From Chara braunii (lineage: Eukaryota > Streptophyta > Charophyceae > Charales > Characeae), in NCBI GenBank assembly GCA_003427395.1, contig BFEA01000142.1, positions 538,819 through 572,803 on the forward strand: a DNA stretch of 33,985 bases. Direction: 5' to 3'. Of this stretch, positions 9,025 to 19,152 are shown piece by piece. A program made the translations under genes and the position numbers. A model generated the notes under the pieces. That model saw nothing but the letters and a program-made list of their open reading frames with translations. It made no database searches and was not told where the DNA came from. Within the stretch, counting starts at the first letter, position 1. Every line of letters begins with the position of its first letter.

Positions 9025-10100
9025 GGCGATGGCGATGGGGACGGGGTGTGAGAAGGGGCGAGAGATGTAGGAGGGGAGGAGAGCGGTAAAGAGTCATCGT
9101 CCTCCTTTGTAGCGAAGGAGGAAGCAGACACAGCTGGAGATGGAGAGGAAGGGAGAGGACGTAGATAGGACACGTGGCGGACGATCGGTCGAGCCGATCG
9201 TCTTCCCGAGACCTCCGGCACGAGGCGCACGGTGTTCACCCCGTTTGGTCCGAGTTCGATCACACGAAATTGCCCGAAGAATCTTGGCGCTATCTTCCCT
9301 TGGCGAGCACATTTCCTCACCTGCACCAGGTCCCCTAATTTATACTGCAGTCGCGGTCCTGCGTTCCCATTTCGGGCCTCGTAGCTACAGGCCTGTCGGT
9401 CGTGGGCCAACTCGGTCATTTTCTGGCGCTTTCGGGCTAATTGGGGAAGGGACCGTTCCATCTGCTCCATATGCCGCTTGGCCTTGTCCCGAACCGTGGC
9501 TCTTGTGGGCCGTCGGTTCAATGACGATTCATCGGGGAGGCTCGGTATCGAGACACAAGCTACGCTATTGGTTCGTAATTGGAAGGGGCTAAGGCCCGTT
9601 GATTCGTGATGCGTTCCCCGATGGACCGCCAAGATGTGATCTACGATATCGGGCCAGGGCCTCGGATCCCGTGCCACGATGTTTCGTCTCAACGCTGTCT
9701 TTATCACCCGATTTGCGTTTTCTACCAGGCCGTTAGATTGTGACATGTGGGTTGCCGTGTTCCGAATGGCGACGCCATGTACGACCAAATTCCTTAAAAC
9801 TTCCCCTCTGAATTCTACCCCATTGTCGGTCAGGATTTCCTCTGTATCCTGGTGAATCCCTAAAAACCGGTTGACATAACGCACAATTTCAGCCGCCTGT
9901 CGGGTTCGACACGGATATGTCTCAATCCATTTCGAAAAGTGGTCTACGAATACCAGTAGGATTGAATACTCGCAGCTATTAGGTCCAGGGGGCACCATAA
10001 TATCGGTAGTATCCATGCTAACCCTCTGAAACAGCCGTTCAACTACCGTATACACTATCGATCTTGGCGCCTGAATCGGCGCCTTGTCGGCAACGCAGAC
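9021..10100 (-). pseudogene. Integrase core and C-terminal domain, gypsy-1 pol
   Basis: Continuous open frame after the TAG at 10101, in the same frame as the upstream zinc finger. The rve core shows S-M-D (catalytic Asp at about 10012), V-F-V-D-H-F-S-K-W, T-D-N-G-V-E-F (second Asp at about 9826) and Q-S-N-G-L-V-E-N-A-N-R (Glu at about 9721). My count leaves 34 residues between the last two catalytic residues. All three are present. The C-terminal part has L-G-D-L-V-Q-V-R and F-G-Q-F-R-V-I-E-L-G-P, a GPY/F-like module, and ends in a Ser/Pro-rich tail. There is no chromodomain. The stop codon (TGA, 9021-9023) overlaps the start of the next ORF as ATGA. Confidence 0.92.
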
Positions 10101-10772
10101 CTAGCAGTTCGCGACGATGAATTTCATATCATCACGAATATTGGACCAATACCACTCATTTTGGTCGATGGCCGCCTCCGTGATTCGGACAGCAAAATGG
10201 GCTGCAGTTTCTTCGTGCGCTGTCTTAACCCAGTCATACCTCATGAACGGGTGCGGTACTACCATCCAAATCCCACCACAATCCATCTTTCGTTTTTCTA
10301 ATCGGCCCTCGTTCCAGCGATAGTCCCTAGCCCTTTCGTTGGCCCTCCTCCTATCTTCCTTAGTGAAGTCCCGGAGGGGGTTACCTACTGAGGTGGCAAG
10401 TAGCGCAATGTCCGTCCAAACTTCGGCCCTTCTAAATTTTCGACTTTTCTCTAACCCTTCTGACGTGGCGTCGAGAAATCGAGCCTCAGTCGGGATCTTA
10501 TCAGTCCGACACAAGGGACACAACCACGACTTCTCGTCATTTATATACTGGATACACGAGCCATGGGCTCGTGGGACACACTGCCGACAATCTATCCACT
10601 CTGCATATCCCTCCTCACTAGGACGCATAGGGACTGAGTAGACGCGCGAAATTGCTTTGCAAAAATAACAAAATTTGTCGGGTAGGGAGAAAAGAGATGA
10701 GGATGAGAGGGGAGAGAGGGGAGTCGCAGGATTACCTCTGTCACCCATTGCCAATTGCCTGCTTCTTGCCAC
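10101..10772 (-). pseudogene. PHD-type zinc finger plus integrase H2C2 zinc finger, gypsy-1 pol
   Basis: A Ser/Leu/Pro-rich linker leads to a C4HC3 zinc finger at 10509-10670. Spacing is C-x2-C-x23-C-x2-C-x4-H-x2-C-x11-C-x2-C, with the Trp two residues before the seventh ligand (W-L-C-P-L-C) that is typical of PHD fingers. A charged helix-prone segment rich in Arg/Lys/Glu follows, then the integrase zinc finger: A-H-E-E-T-A-A-H, I-T-E-A-A-I, Y-W-S-N-I-R-D-D-M and I-V-A-N-C. A TAG at 10101-10103 falls inside its final C-x2-C, and the second Cys is encoded just after the stop in the same frame. PHD fingers bind histone tails in other proteins, so a role in target choice is an inference. A RING-type fold is less likely given the C4HC3 order. 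Confidence 0.8.
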
Positions 10773-11589
10773 GTGGAAGGATTTTCACTTGTCCATACTT
10801 GGGTTCGTTCGTTGACTTCCGTTCCTTCCATGGAATGATTTCTTCACCCTTAGGTACTTTAGCGGGGCGATGCAGACTTGTCAACCCGTCCGCATTGCTG
10901 TGCCTCTCCGTCTTTCGATGGATGATGTCGAAGTCGTATTCCTGCAGATGCACCGCCCACCGTCCAGTCTTACCCGTGTAATTAGTGAGCTTCTTGAGAG
11001 CCAATAATGGCTCGTGATCGGTTACAAGGAGGAACTTTTGTCCGTACAAGTATGAGTGGAAGTGTTGAATCCCCCAGACCACTGCGTAGCATTCGCCCTA
11101 CGGGGCCGAATCGTTCCTCCACTCGTCTGGCACCGTGCATGATGCGTACTCGATGACGTGTTATCGGTCGTCATTTCCCTTCTGCGCTAGAATAGCGGAG
11201 ATCGCTTCCGGCTGTCAGTCCGTAATAAGAATGAATTGCTTCGTAGGGTCCGGTTGGATCAAAATAGGTGTCGTTGCCAGGACGTCCTTGAGGGTGGCGA
11301 AGGCTCGTTCGTATTCTTCATCCGAGCTGAGGGGCTGGTCCTTCCGCAGTAGGTTCGTTAGAGGTCGCGCAATTGCGGCAAAGCCCTTGATGAAGCGACG
11401 ATAATACGATGCCAGCCCCAAAAAAGCTCGAACCTGCGTCAATGACGTGGGGACAGGGGCGTCCTTCACCGCCGCGACCTTTCTCGAGTCTGGTCGCAGT
11501 CCTCCACATGTCACCACGTAACCCAAGCATGAGATTTCCGAGAGGAAAAACTCGTTCTTTGCGAGCGCGATCTTGAACCCAGCGTCCAC
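10741..11589 (-). pseudogene. RT connection and RNase H domain, gypsy-1 pol
   Basis: After the frameshift near 11595 the frame gives the RT thumb and connection: A-G-F-K-I-A, L-G-Y-V-V, V-R-A-F-L-G-L-A-S-Y-Y-R-R-F-I and F-A-x-I-A-R-P-L. RNase H follows, with I-L-I-T-D, E-Y-A-S, G-E-C-Y-A-V-V-W-G-I, T-D-H-E-P-L-L-A-L, G-R-W-A-V-H-L-Q-E-Y-D-F and a H-S-N-A-D-G-L form of the usual N-x-x-A-D-A-L-S. Three stops interrupt it in frame: TGA at 11215-11217 (expected Trp), TAA at 11161-11163 (expected Gln) and TAG at 11098-11100 (expected Gln). Each is one transition from the expected codon. The frame closes near 10741 after a basic tail, and the PHD region continues one frame over. Confidence 0.9.
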
Positions 11590-13169
11590 TCGATGTGTTG
11601 TGCATGCCCGTGATAGGTCTCCGAGTAGACCAGGATGTCGTCCATATACACGATGACGCAGAAGTTAACCATCCCCTGAGTTAGCCGCGTTTTGTTGACG
11701 AAGTTCTGGAATCTCATATTCATAGCCCGCTAAAACGTGGTAGGCGCGTTGCAAATCCCCATCGGACACCGAACCCATTGCCACGTGCCCTCAAACAGTA
11801 CGAAGGTCATTTTCGATCGATCCTCTTCGTTAACAAGAATATGATGAAAGTCATGGCGAATATCAAATTTACTAAAATAATTAGCGCATCCAATCGCATC
11901 CAACAAATCATCAATCCGGGGAAGGGGATACACATTTTTGATCGTGATGTCATTCAACTTGGGATAATCGATGCATATGTGAATCGATCCATTCTTCTTC
12001 GGCACTAATACTACTGGGAACGACCATGGCCCAGTGGCGGGTTCGATCCAACCATTAGCTTCGAATTCTCGAATCCGCTCAAGGGTCGTTTTCCATTCTA
12101 CCAGGGAGTATCTGCAGGGCTTACAGTGAATCAGGGGGTGGTTTTTGGTTTGAATCTCGTGTTGTATGACTAACGACAGCCCGATGCCTGTGTCCGTCAC
12201 ACTAATCGCTCGTTTGTATTCCTTCAAAATGTCCGCGATTAGGTGATGGATCTCCTCAGGTACGTATTGGGGCACGTGCAATTCGTACAGCTCATCCCAT
12301 ACCCGTACATCGATATGTTTCGTACTCACCCGCTTAGTGTTTTCGGGTGGGGGCGCGAAAATAAACGAATTATCCGATTGCCAGGAGAATACCGTAGCCA
12401 TCATCAGTGCATCCTGCTCTCGAATGACCACGTGTTCCTCTGGTGTCACTCTGTCTCGAATGTCCTGCCATGGCACGAGTTTCGTTGCAATTTTGATTCC
12501 AAGCCCAGTTTCGAGGCGCTTTGGGGGGTCTACAGAATTGGTCTCCGCCCCTAAGCGTATCAATCGTATTTCTTTTGCAGGTGTCAAAAGAGATCGTGGA
12601 AGATTCGTGATGTCGCAGTAGTGCCTTTTGTCATTATATCGTGCGAGTAAAGGGGAGATATCTTCGTAAAGGGTTCGAGGGGGTTCCAAAGAATCGACCA
12701 TCCTCGAAATTTGTACGAGGGGTTCACCCATAATCATGGCTTGCGTTCTTTGTAAATTATGATCAGTGAGGCTTAGTGATTTCGTGTTTGCTCGTTGTAC
12801 AGGGTAATAGATACGCTGTCGCGCCATTTCCAGAATTATTGGATTGTCCTCATCACTGCTGTCTGCGTCCTTCAGAGATTGCTCTCCGTCAGCAGAGCTA
12901 TCCCAGGTAATTACGCGAAGAGTTCCCGCCATTATTGGAGAAACTCGTGGGGTTACGTTAGCCGTGGTTCGAAGAGTCAGTCTCATAGGTACAACATAGG
13001 GTTTTCCTCCTTTGTTTCGGAGGACAATCAATCGCCTATTGAAATCCAGATTGGCTCGCAAGGCTACCAGGGCGGGAAGGTCAAAAATGACGTCGTAAGT
13101 ACTTACGTCTAAAACTACGATATCTTCCGAAGCATGTACTTTCCCTAATCGAAAAGCAACATTGGTCAT
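11511..13169 (-). pseudogene. pol: Reverse transcriptase, gypsy-1 pol
   Basis: Two pieces in one frame are separated by a single TAG at 11730-11732. The first (ATG at 13169) has a protease tail (Y-D-V-I-F near residue 25), a linker of about 290 residues, and then the RT fingers and palm: G-W-I-E-P-A-x-G-P-W-S, V-V-L-V-P-K-K-N-G-S, C-I-D-Y-x-x-L-N-D-I-T, Y-P-L-P-R-I-D-D-L-L and Y-F-S-K-F-D, the last holding the first catalytic Asp. It ends at C-N-A-P-T-T-F. The stop replaces the Q of the usual F-Q-R-A-M-N. The second piece holds the catalytic Y-M-D-D-I-L-V-Y-S (YMDD at 11637-11648), which is intact. The usual D-L-R-S-G-Y-H-Q motif has decayed to D-I-R-H-D-F-H-H. A deletion with frameshift after H-I-E-W (near 11595) joins to the next frame. 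Confidence 0.9.
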
Positions 13170-13382
13170 TCATCCTACCGTTTTAATCTTTTCTTCATCT
13201 GCTGAAACGAGCTGTTCTTTTTCCATAAGCATGATTAGATCGTTCTTTGTTCCTGCACTTTCAACTACCCGTAATGAGATAGCTAGGATAGCGGTTCCGA
13301 AATCAATGATAGCATTGTACAATATTCCCCATACCTCGCTATCGCATTCCGCGAATTTCCATGGGATGGGTTTAGATCGCTA
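13170..13382 (-). pseudogene. Retropepsin (aspartic protease) segment of gypsy-1 pol
   Basis: Translation upstream of the reverse transcriptase ORF gives a stretch that reads W-x2-A-E-C-D-x-E-V-W-G followed by A-I-I-D-F-G-T-A-I-L-A-I-S. This has the shape of a retropepsin active-site region (hydrophobic-hydrophobic-D-S/T-G-A/T-x-x-x-x-I-S). The catalytic triplet is D-F-G instead of D-S-G or D-T-G, which one C-to-T change would explain (TCC or TCT to TTC or TTT). The frame is closed by TAG at 13380-13382 and separated from the next ORF by TGA at 13170-13172. The second protease landmark, Y-D-V-I-F-D-L-P, lies in the downstream ORF and is a degraded form of Y-D-V-I-L-G. The protein would not be active. 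Confidence 0.6.
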
Positions 13383-13385
13383 TTC

Positions 13386-15152
13386 GCTTCAACCATACCA
13401 TCAGCCAAACTACCAATCATAATCAATCAAACCTAACACACACAACCATACAGACCACCATACAATCCACCTCATGGTCTTATCCACATCTTCCTTCTTA
13501 TATGCCTAGTTTTCCCTCATTCCCATACCCGGATGTCGTTCCACCAGGGACAACGGTAAGCTTCCGTTATCCCAGGCAACAGCGCCACCTCTCGAACGCA
13601 TCGGTCCGGCACTGCACCAGGGCAGCACGGGACCCTCCCGGCCGCGTCACGCAGGAGTTGGTCTAAATCCTCGTCGTGAATGTACACATGTGGAGCTTCC
13701 GTAAGCCGCTCCGGCCGAGTGCGTCAGCCATACCTCTCGCGAACCCCTACGACAGGATAGGGCCTACGCGAGGCACGACTTACCTCCACCTTACGGGAGT
13801 TGTCACCTCCCTTCGGTGGACGTATCCCCACCGAGCTACCAGTCCGCAGTATGAAACTTAATCAGTTGCAATCGCAGAGGTGGGCCAGCCGAGGGCGTTT
13901 CTCGTTCGTTGTAGCATAGGGGGTATGCGAGGTAATACGCCTCTATCGGACCCGTACGCGAACCGACGTCTTGGGGGGCTGAAGTCCCAAGCGCGACCTG
14001 TTGTTGATCGACTAGGACGTATCTCACTCGTCACGCGCACACCACTCTACAAGACATCGCTCCTAGCCCCTTCAGTGTCGATCCCATAACCTTTCACTGC
14101 GGAAATCAAGTAAGCGACACGCGCGAGGCTCAATATAGAGATCGCGCGACCGTAGAGCCTTATCATATCGACTAGCAATGCAAACGTACGCAAGCGGTCG
14201 CAAGCATGGAGTACTATGTAGTACCCATAATCATGGGGTCCTAGATAATAATCGAGGGTCACCTTTGACACTCAAACGTCGCCTGACACGCGCCTCGAGG
14301 GGTTAATCTCTCAGCGCTAGACAACCGCCATGCGTGGTTGAAGACTACACACCCTCATCTGCACCCTTTGCAGAGTGGGTGGTACACAGGTCCATACTTG
14401 TAGTGGCAGTCGTTTCTTACTGCCCTGGAGATGAGCCCCACTCCAGGCCTGGACAAAAGTCAAGGGGTTTGACTTTGACGGTTGCCATGGACTACAACGT
14501 TCAACCATGATAAATCTTAAAAAGCAAATATAGGCCGAAGGTCCCCCTATCCCAGAAAATCATAACCCTGAGGTACCCCTTTTCGGCTGGCACCAGCGAC
14601 CTATGCTAATCCTGAACACTCATGCACGTGTATGAATCCTTTGGTCCTATAACTCTAACCACTAGGACGGCGAAACGTCGCGCGCAAGACTTTAGATATA
14701 AACTTGCGCGGTTGCAGGCCCGTCCTACACCAACCGACGATGTTAGTCATACACGGTAATCGCGGCTCCGGCCTCGCGATATTGAATAGCTGAAGGAATA
14801 TATCGTGAGGGGCTACCCCTCACGATATTGAATGGCTGAAGGACACGTCGTTCAGCCCTCGCGACATTTCTGCCCTCAGGGTTGGGTATCTCGACGGGCA
14901 GGGCAAATAGGCTCTGCGAGAGGGGAGGTCCCTTCCCTGCAAAGTCTAGGGTTAGGGATGTCCTGGACAACGACCTTGAATCCCGACCCAGGACCAACGT
15001 CCGACTAAGAACTCAGAACAAGGATATAATCAAGAGGAGGGGGCTTTCTGCCCGTCTCGATCCCTATTTAACCCTTAATACGTCGGGCCCTTGGGCCATG
15101 CCGACTTCCAACATAGGTACATACACATATATATATACAAGGGGGATAGGTA
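13386..15152. other. Non-coding stretch upstream of gypsy-1
   Basis: Gag would be expected here for a complete minus-strand gypsy-1, but no zinc knuckle or capsid-like reading frame was seen on either strand. It holds the hairpin and repeat at 14772-14843 and ends with a purine tract (AAGGGGGATAGG, about 15139-15150) directly before a candidate LTR. Confidence 0.5.
14772..14843. repeat. Direct repeat with a perfect 13-bp hairpin
   Basis: A 26-bp block containing GATATTGAATAGCTGAAGGA (14772-14797) recurs at 14817-14843 with two or three differences. Between them ATATCGTGAGGGG (14800-14812) and CCCCTCACGATAT (14816-14828) pair perfectly around a CTA loop. Confidence 0.85.
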
Positions 15153-15532
15153 TGTGACGACCACTTCTCACAATCACAGTGGGGCTCCTCACGACCATAC
15201 GTATATGTGCGATCGCAGGAAGTCAAATCCAAAAATATGAACCATTGAACATACCTGCAATCACATCAAGGAGTCAAACAAAAGTCTACGCACTACACGG
15301 AGTCAACCCCAACCAATCTCTGCACTCATACCCCTCGCTTTAGCCATGCAAGCCCCAACGTCTTGTCCAACCAGCCATAATTAAATATTCAGTACCTTTG
15401 TTAAATAACCATTCAATAAAAGTTCAGCTGAAACCTTAATAAAACAATGAAATCACCAGGGTCAAAGCCTTTTAGGTTGAGTAAGGAGGGTGAGTTGGAA
15501 TTGAGTCGTAGACCGACGAATTGGCGACCGAC

Positions 15533-15551
15533 CTGTTATCAGTGATAACAG
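15533..15551. repeat. Palindrome, 9-bp arms
   Basis: CTGTTATCA and TGATAACAG flank a single G. Perfect inverted repeat inside the candidate LTR. Confidence 0.8.
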
Positions 15552-15838
15552 AAGATGATCCTCGTAGGATCAAGTTGAAACTAGTCCAAATCCTGAATCA
15601 AAATAGCCAAGTGACCTGTAACACAAAACAGGTCAATCCCTCGGTTAAACCTATAAGTCCTTGGGGGAATAACCCCCACATCACGATTTCACTCGAGCCT
15701 CTTCCTATGGACTAAGCCTGAATCTACCCTTAAGTAGTGTCCGAAGCAAAGGTAGACCCTGGCAGAATCTCCACCATACAGAGTGGATCGCCAGAATCGT
15801 CGTCGGTCAAAATATAGTCTTACTCCTTTAAACTAAGA

Positions 15839-16200
15839 AAATTTCGGCAGCGCTGCCCGTAGGAAAGATGTCTTTCCAAATTTTATATCAGCCCGAATAT
15901 GAAAACAGAAATAGTCTTTAACCTTTTAAAGTTCAATTCTGTCTAACTCCCTGAATTAACAAAGATTTGGGCAGCACTACCTTTAGAAAATGAGACTTTC
16001 CAGATTTTTACTAAGCCATATATGAACTTTAGACAAGTTCAACATTGAAGAGTAAAAAGTTGACTAACTCCTTGGATTTGCAGAAATTTCGGCAGCGCTT
16101 CCCGTAGAGAAAGTAGCTTACCAAAATTTATACAAAGTCAAGTATAATAAAAGATCCCAGAAAATGCGAGAATTGATCTAAGTAAAAAAAAAAACTAGCT
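15839..16200 (+). repeat. Three diverged tandem units of about 121-124 bp
   Basis: ATTTCGGCAGCGCT (15841), ATTTGGGCAGCACT (15965) and ATTTCGGCAGCGCT (16086) each start a unit. Each continues with CCCGTAG or CCTTTAG, a CTTTCCA or CTTACCA word, an ATTTTTA/ATTTATA word, and, before the next unit, TCTAACTCC or TGACTAACTCC. Identity between units is modest. Confidence 0.75.
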
Positions 16201-16424
16201 CAGAAAATGCAGGAATTGAAACTAACTCATGTGACTCTAGCACGTGGCGAGCGACTAAATCAACTACCTACCAACCTAAGACTCAGATTAGGTAGTCATC
16301 TCACTCAGCCACATGCAAATCAAACCACAAGGGTAAGTACTCTCATCATCCCCAAGTCAACTTAGCCAACAATAGTTCATAGTCTTTCAATGTTTTAGCT
16401 TTTTTTACCCAGCTTACATAAGGC

Positions 16425-16965
16425 GTGAAGTCAGGTCATCCAATCTTATGGAACATGCTTGACTCGAGCCATTAAGTATACACAAACATGTTGCACAACT
16501 ACTTCTCTCTTCCTTTGGGCACATGACTAAATCATTCATCTTAAAAATAATGCTTAGTCGCCTTGAGCAGTTTAATACCCAAATCATATATACTTCTCGG
16601 AATTTAGTGTTCAAAAGCTGAGCATAGAACTAAGCCATTCATCTTAGAAACAAAGCTCAGCCCGTCCAAAGTTACCTTCAATTATATTCTTAATTATACT
16701 CTCTTCAAGTTTTTGCTAAGCTATAGTCAGACCACTCAATCGTATGGGACCCTGTCTAACCAGCCTGTTCTTAAATAGAATGGTAATAAGATATAGCCAA
16801 ATTATAACCTTTTGAGTTCCAACATATGCGAGACATTGGGTCATACCATCCAATTTTATGGAACATGTCTGGTCCTCCGCCGGGTTCATTTCTCTCTGAC
16901 CCATCTGTGTGCGGCATGAGTCCAAAGCCATCCAATCTTATGGAACCATGTCTGACCCCATAAGA
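16425..16965 (+). repeat. Four dispersed copies of a CCATCCAATCTTATGGAAC motif
   Basis: Related words of about 30 bp, each GTCA..CC-A-CCAAT-TTATGG-AC-TGTCT, occur near 16432, 16730, 16842 and 16927 in one orientation. They lie in the candidate LTR and may be old tandem units that have drifted apart. No coding sequence. Confidence 0.6.
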
Positions 16966-17497
16966 CCCCTCCAATCTCAAGCAAAACCACCTTTCTCCCA
17001 CCCTTCCCCCAAATTCAACCCCTTTTCTTAGACAACTCTGCTTTCAGACAATCAAAAGAAACTAAAATTGAGATTTCTCGCGCATTCCTTTACTTACTAT
17101 GAGTTGTGTTCTGAAAGTCAAACTAAAAGTCAAGGTAGGGGTCCATGCAATATACTCAGTCAAACATAGAAAGATGTACAGATAAGGGTTATACTCGGGC
17201 TTATAGAGGGAAATGGAAGGTTACCTTACAGTTCCCTGCCTCCAAAACTCCTCCTGAGTTCCGACAGAGTTTCCGCAATCGGTGGGGTAACCTCCCACAA
17301 AGGCCTTAATGTAGTCCTACGGGTTGCAATCCCGCCTGCCGCCTTCCTCTCTGAACAGGATTAGACTGAGATTAAGAAGGACAAAATGAGGGGTTTCAGA
17401 CGCTCGAGATACAAGAGGGGGACAACTCAACTCTTTGGAGAGGGCCTTGAAACCTTCACTCGCCTGAGGGTCCCGCAATGGCGGCCAAGTCGTGACA

Positions 17498-19065
17498 GCT
17501 TGATCAAACTGAAGTCACACTGCTGAACCACTCCCCTCTGATGAACTCTCAATTCGCAGCACTAGCTCCTCTTCGCCACCACTCCTCCAAGTTGCGGCAG
17601 CAACCCTCCTTGCAGCCCAATCAGTCCCCGAACACTGCAGCACTACCCTCCCCTATTGAGGGGCGCAACAATCTGCACAAAGCAATGTACTTAAGTTTCC
17701 GTATGTAGCAGCAGGTCGTTGTGGCACACAGCATCACTCACGGTAACCTCAACAACAGCAGCTCCCAAGTACAACTGCAGCAACTTGCATCACTAGAACT
17801 GTACGCGGCAACACATAACAGATCGCAGTGGGAAGTGTTGCGCGGTAGCAAGCTCCACGGGACGACTCTAGTGTAGCGAGGAACACAGCAAAGGCTGCCA
17901 CCCCAAATCAGCAACAAGACACGCAGTAGCTGTGTAACTGAAAGACGGCAGCCTTATAGCTGAGAAAAGACTCAATATAGTTTATCCAACGCCCACTGTT
18001 TTGAGTGCCCGCAGCAACAGCTCACCGGAAGTGCACACAGCTGGCAACTTCACACCTCACTACTCGCTCCCTCAGTCAGCCCATGCAGTCACAGCGTAAT
18101 GTCCAGCAGGAAGCCTGCAGTCTCTGTGCCCCGTGTCTAGCTTCTCCGTTTGATTGCTAGTAGCGTACCATCCAGCAGGTGGCCTTCAAGCCCGACGGAT
18201 CTCCAGTTGGGAGGGCAGACAACAGATCGGCCACCAGCTTAGTCTGCACCTGGCAGCTGGTCCAACTGCTGCTTCGTTCGGTGAGATGAGCAACACTTCA
18301 GTCAACAGGTAAATCTCCAAACTTTGTTACTGCCCTCCAGCTGTCTCTTTTGCCTGGTGACGAACGTGCTACAGGTCAAACGATATGTCTGCAGCTTCTC
18401 GCAAGTATCACCTGAGCAGTCTGTCAACGTGCAAATAAAGTGAAACTGAATCCCCCACTCAAAAGTGGGAGGATTCACCTTCCTCTTGATTGCGTGTACC
18501 GTGAGATTAGGAATGGCTACTTTCCCAACAGTGGCCGACGCACTGACCAACGGGTAAGTCTCCAACCCCGCGGCTCACTCCTCCAAGCCTCAAAACAAAC
18601 GAAACTCGAAATGGGCCTTTCGCCTGATTGTAGTCAAATGCTCCTTCTCTCAACGAGCTCAGCCCCAACCAGGTAAGTGCTCCAACTCTTCCCCTCTCAT
18701 CCAGCTTATACCAACTGCTGCGCCTGGTTCCTTTCGTTGATTCAGCCGGATGGGGTGGCCATGCAGAACTCGGAATGAATCTTCCGACAGAGCATGGAGA
18801 TACGTGGAGATACGCGCTGCCTCTTAGCTCGGCACTCCGCGACTCACCTACCATGTTGGCTGCTAAACTTTCGACCTTGCAACCGCCTTCATACTACAAG
18901 CATCACTGAAACGAGCGACACCAACCGAACCTACCGCTCTGACACACCCCTTAGGACGAACAACGCACTAGCCTACAGGTAAGGCTCCCGCCTGCGGCTT
19001 GCCCCTTTTCCGTTTCCTCGATCGATGGAATGAGCAAAATCGAATGAATCTGCCGCTAGAGGCTG
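17498..19065. other. Non-coding stretch with repeated splice-donor-like sites
   Basis: No supported protein. Strong 5' splice-site-like words occur at about 18308 (CAGGTAAAT), 18552 (GGGTAAGT), 18671 (CAGGTAAGT) and 18977 (CAGGTAAGG). Each is followed by a CTCC word and often CCAAC. Segments after them share loose similarity (GAATGAATC near 18774 and 19043), so this is more likely a diverged tandem repeat than an exon series. Confidence 0.4.
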
Positions 19066-19152
19066 CCCAGGTACGCGCGAACGAACTCTCTACGGGAGGT
19101 CGCCCAGGTACGTGCGAACGAACTCTCTACGGGAGGTCGCCCAGGTACGTGC
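19066..19152 (+). repeat. 37-bp tandem repeat
   Basis: CCCAGGTACG starts units at 19066, 19103 and 19140. The first two units are complete and identical apart from GCGCG versus GTGCG, and the third is partial. Confidence 0.9.

Larger units (their letters stand above)
7150..13385 (-). mobile_element. Ty3/gypsy LTR retrotransposon relic, 'gypsy-1'
   Basis: Minus-strand coding remnants follow the Ty3/gypsy order: retropepsin (about 13380-13170), reverse transcriptase (12150-11520), RNase H (11220-10870), PHD-type zinc finger (10670-10509), H2C2 zinc finger (10230-10090), DDE integrase core (10030-9600) and integrase C-terminus (9400-9021), then a third ORF (9024 to about 7570). No gag was recognised: upstream of about 13385 the frame is full of stops and reads as non-coding, so the 5' part looks truncated or too decayed to see. 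LTRs were not securely identified. The element is inactivated by about ten in-frame stops and at least three frameshifts. Confidence 0.9.
15153..17497 (+). mobile_element. Candidate long LTR of a plant-type Ty3/gypsy element (solo or truncated)
   Basis: Begins TGTGACGACC and ends GTCGTGACA, giving TG..CA ends with six of seven terminal bases complementary. A purine tract (AAGGGGGATAGG) lies two bases before the start, as a polypurine tract precedes a 3' LTR. Inside are three copies of an ATTTCGGCAGCGCT-type motif, and near 17262 a TTCCGACAGAGTTTCCG word. From memory, TCGGCAG-type motifs of this kind are common in long LTRs of plant Ty3/gypsy elements. No partner LTR or plus-strand pol was found, and no tRNA-complementary primer site follows. 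Length would be 2345 bp. Confidence is limited because there is only one copy. Confidence 0.35.
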
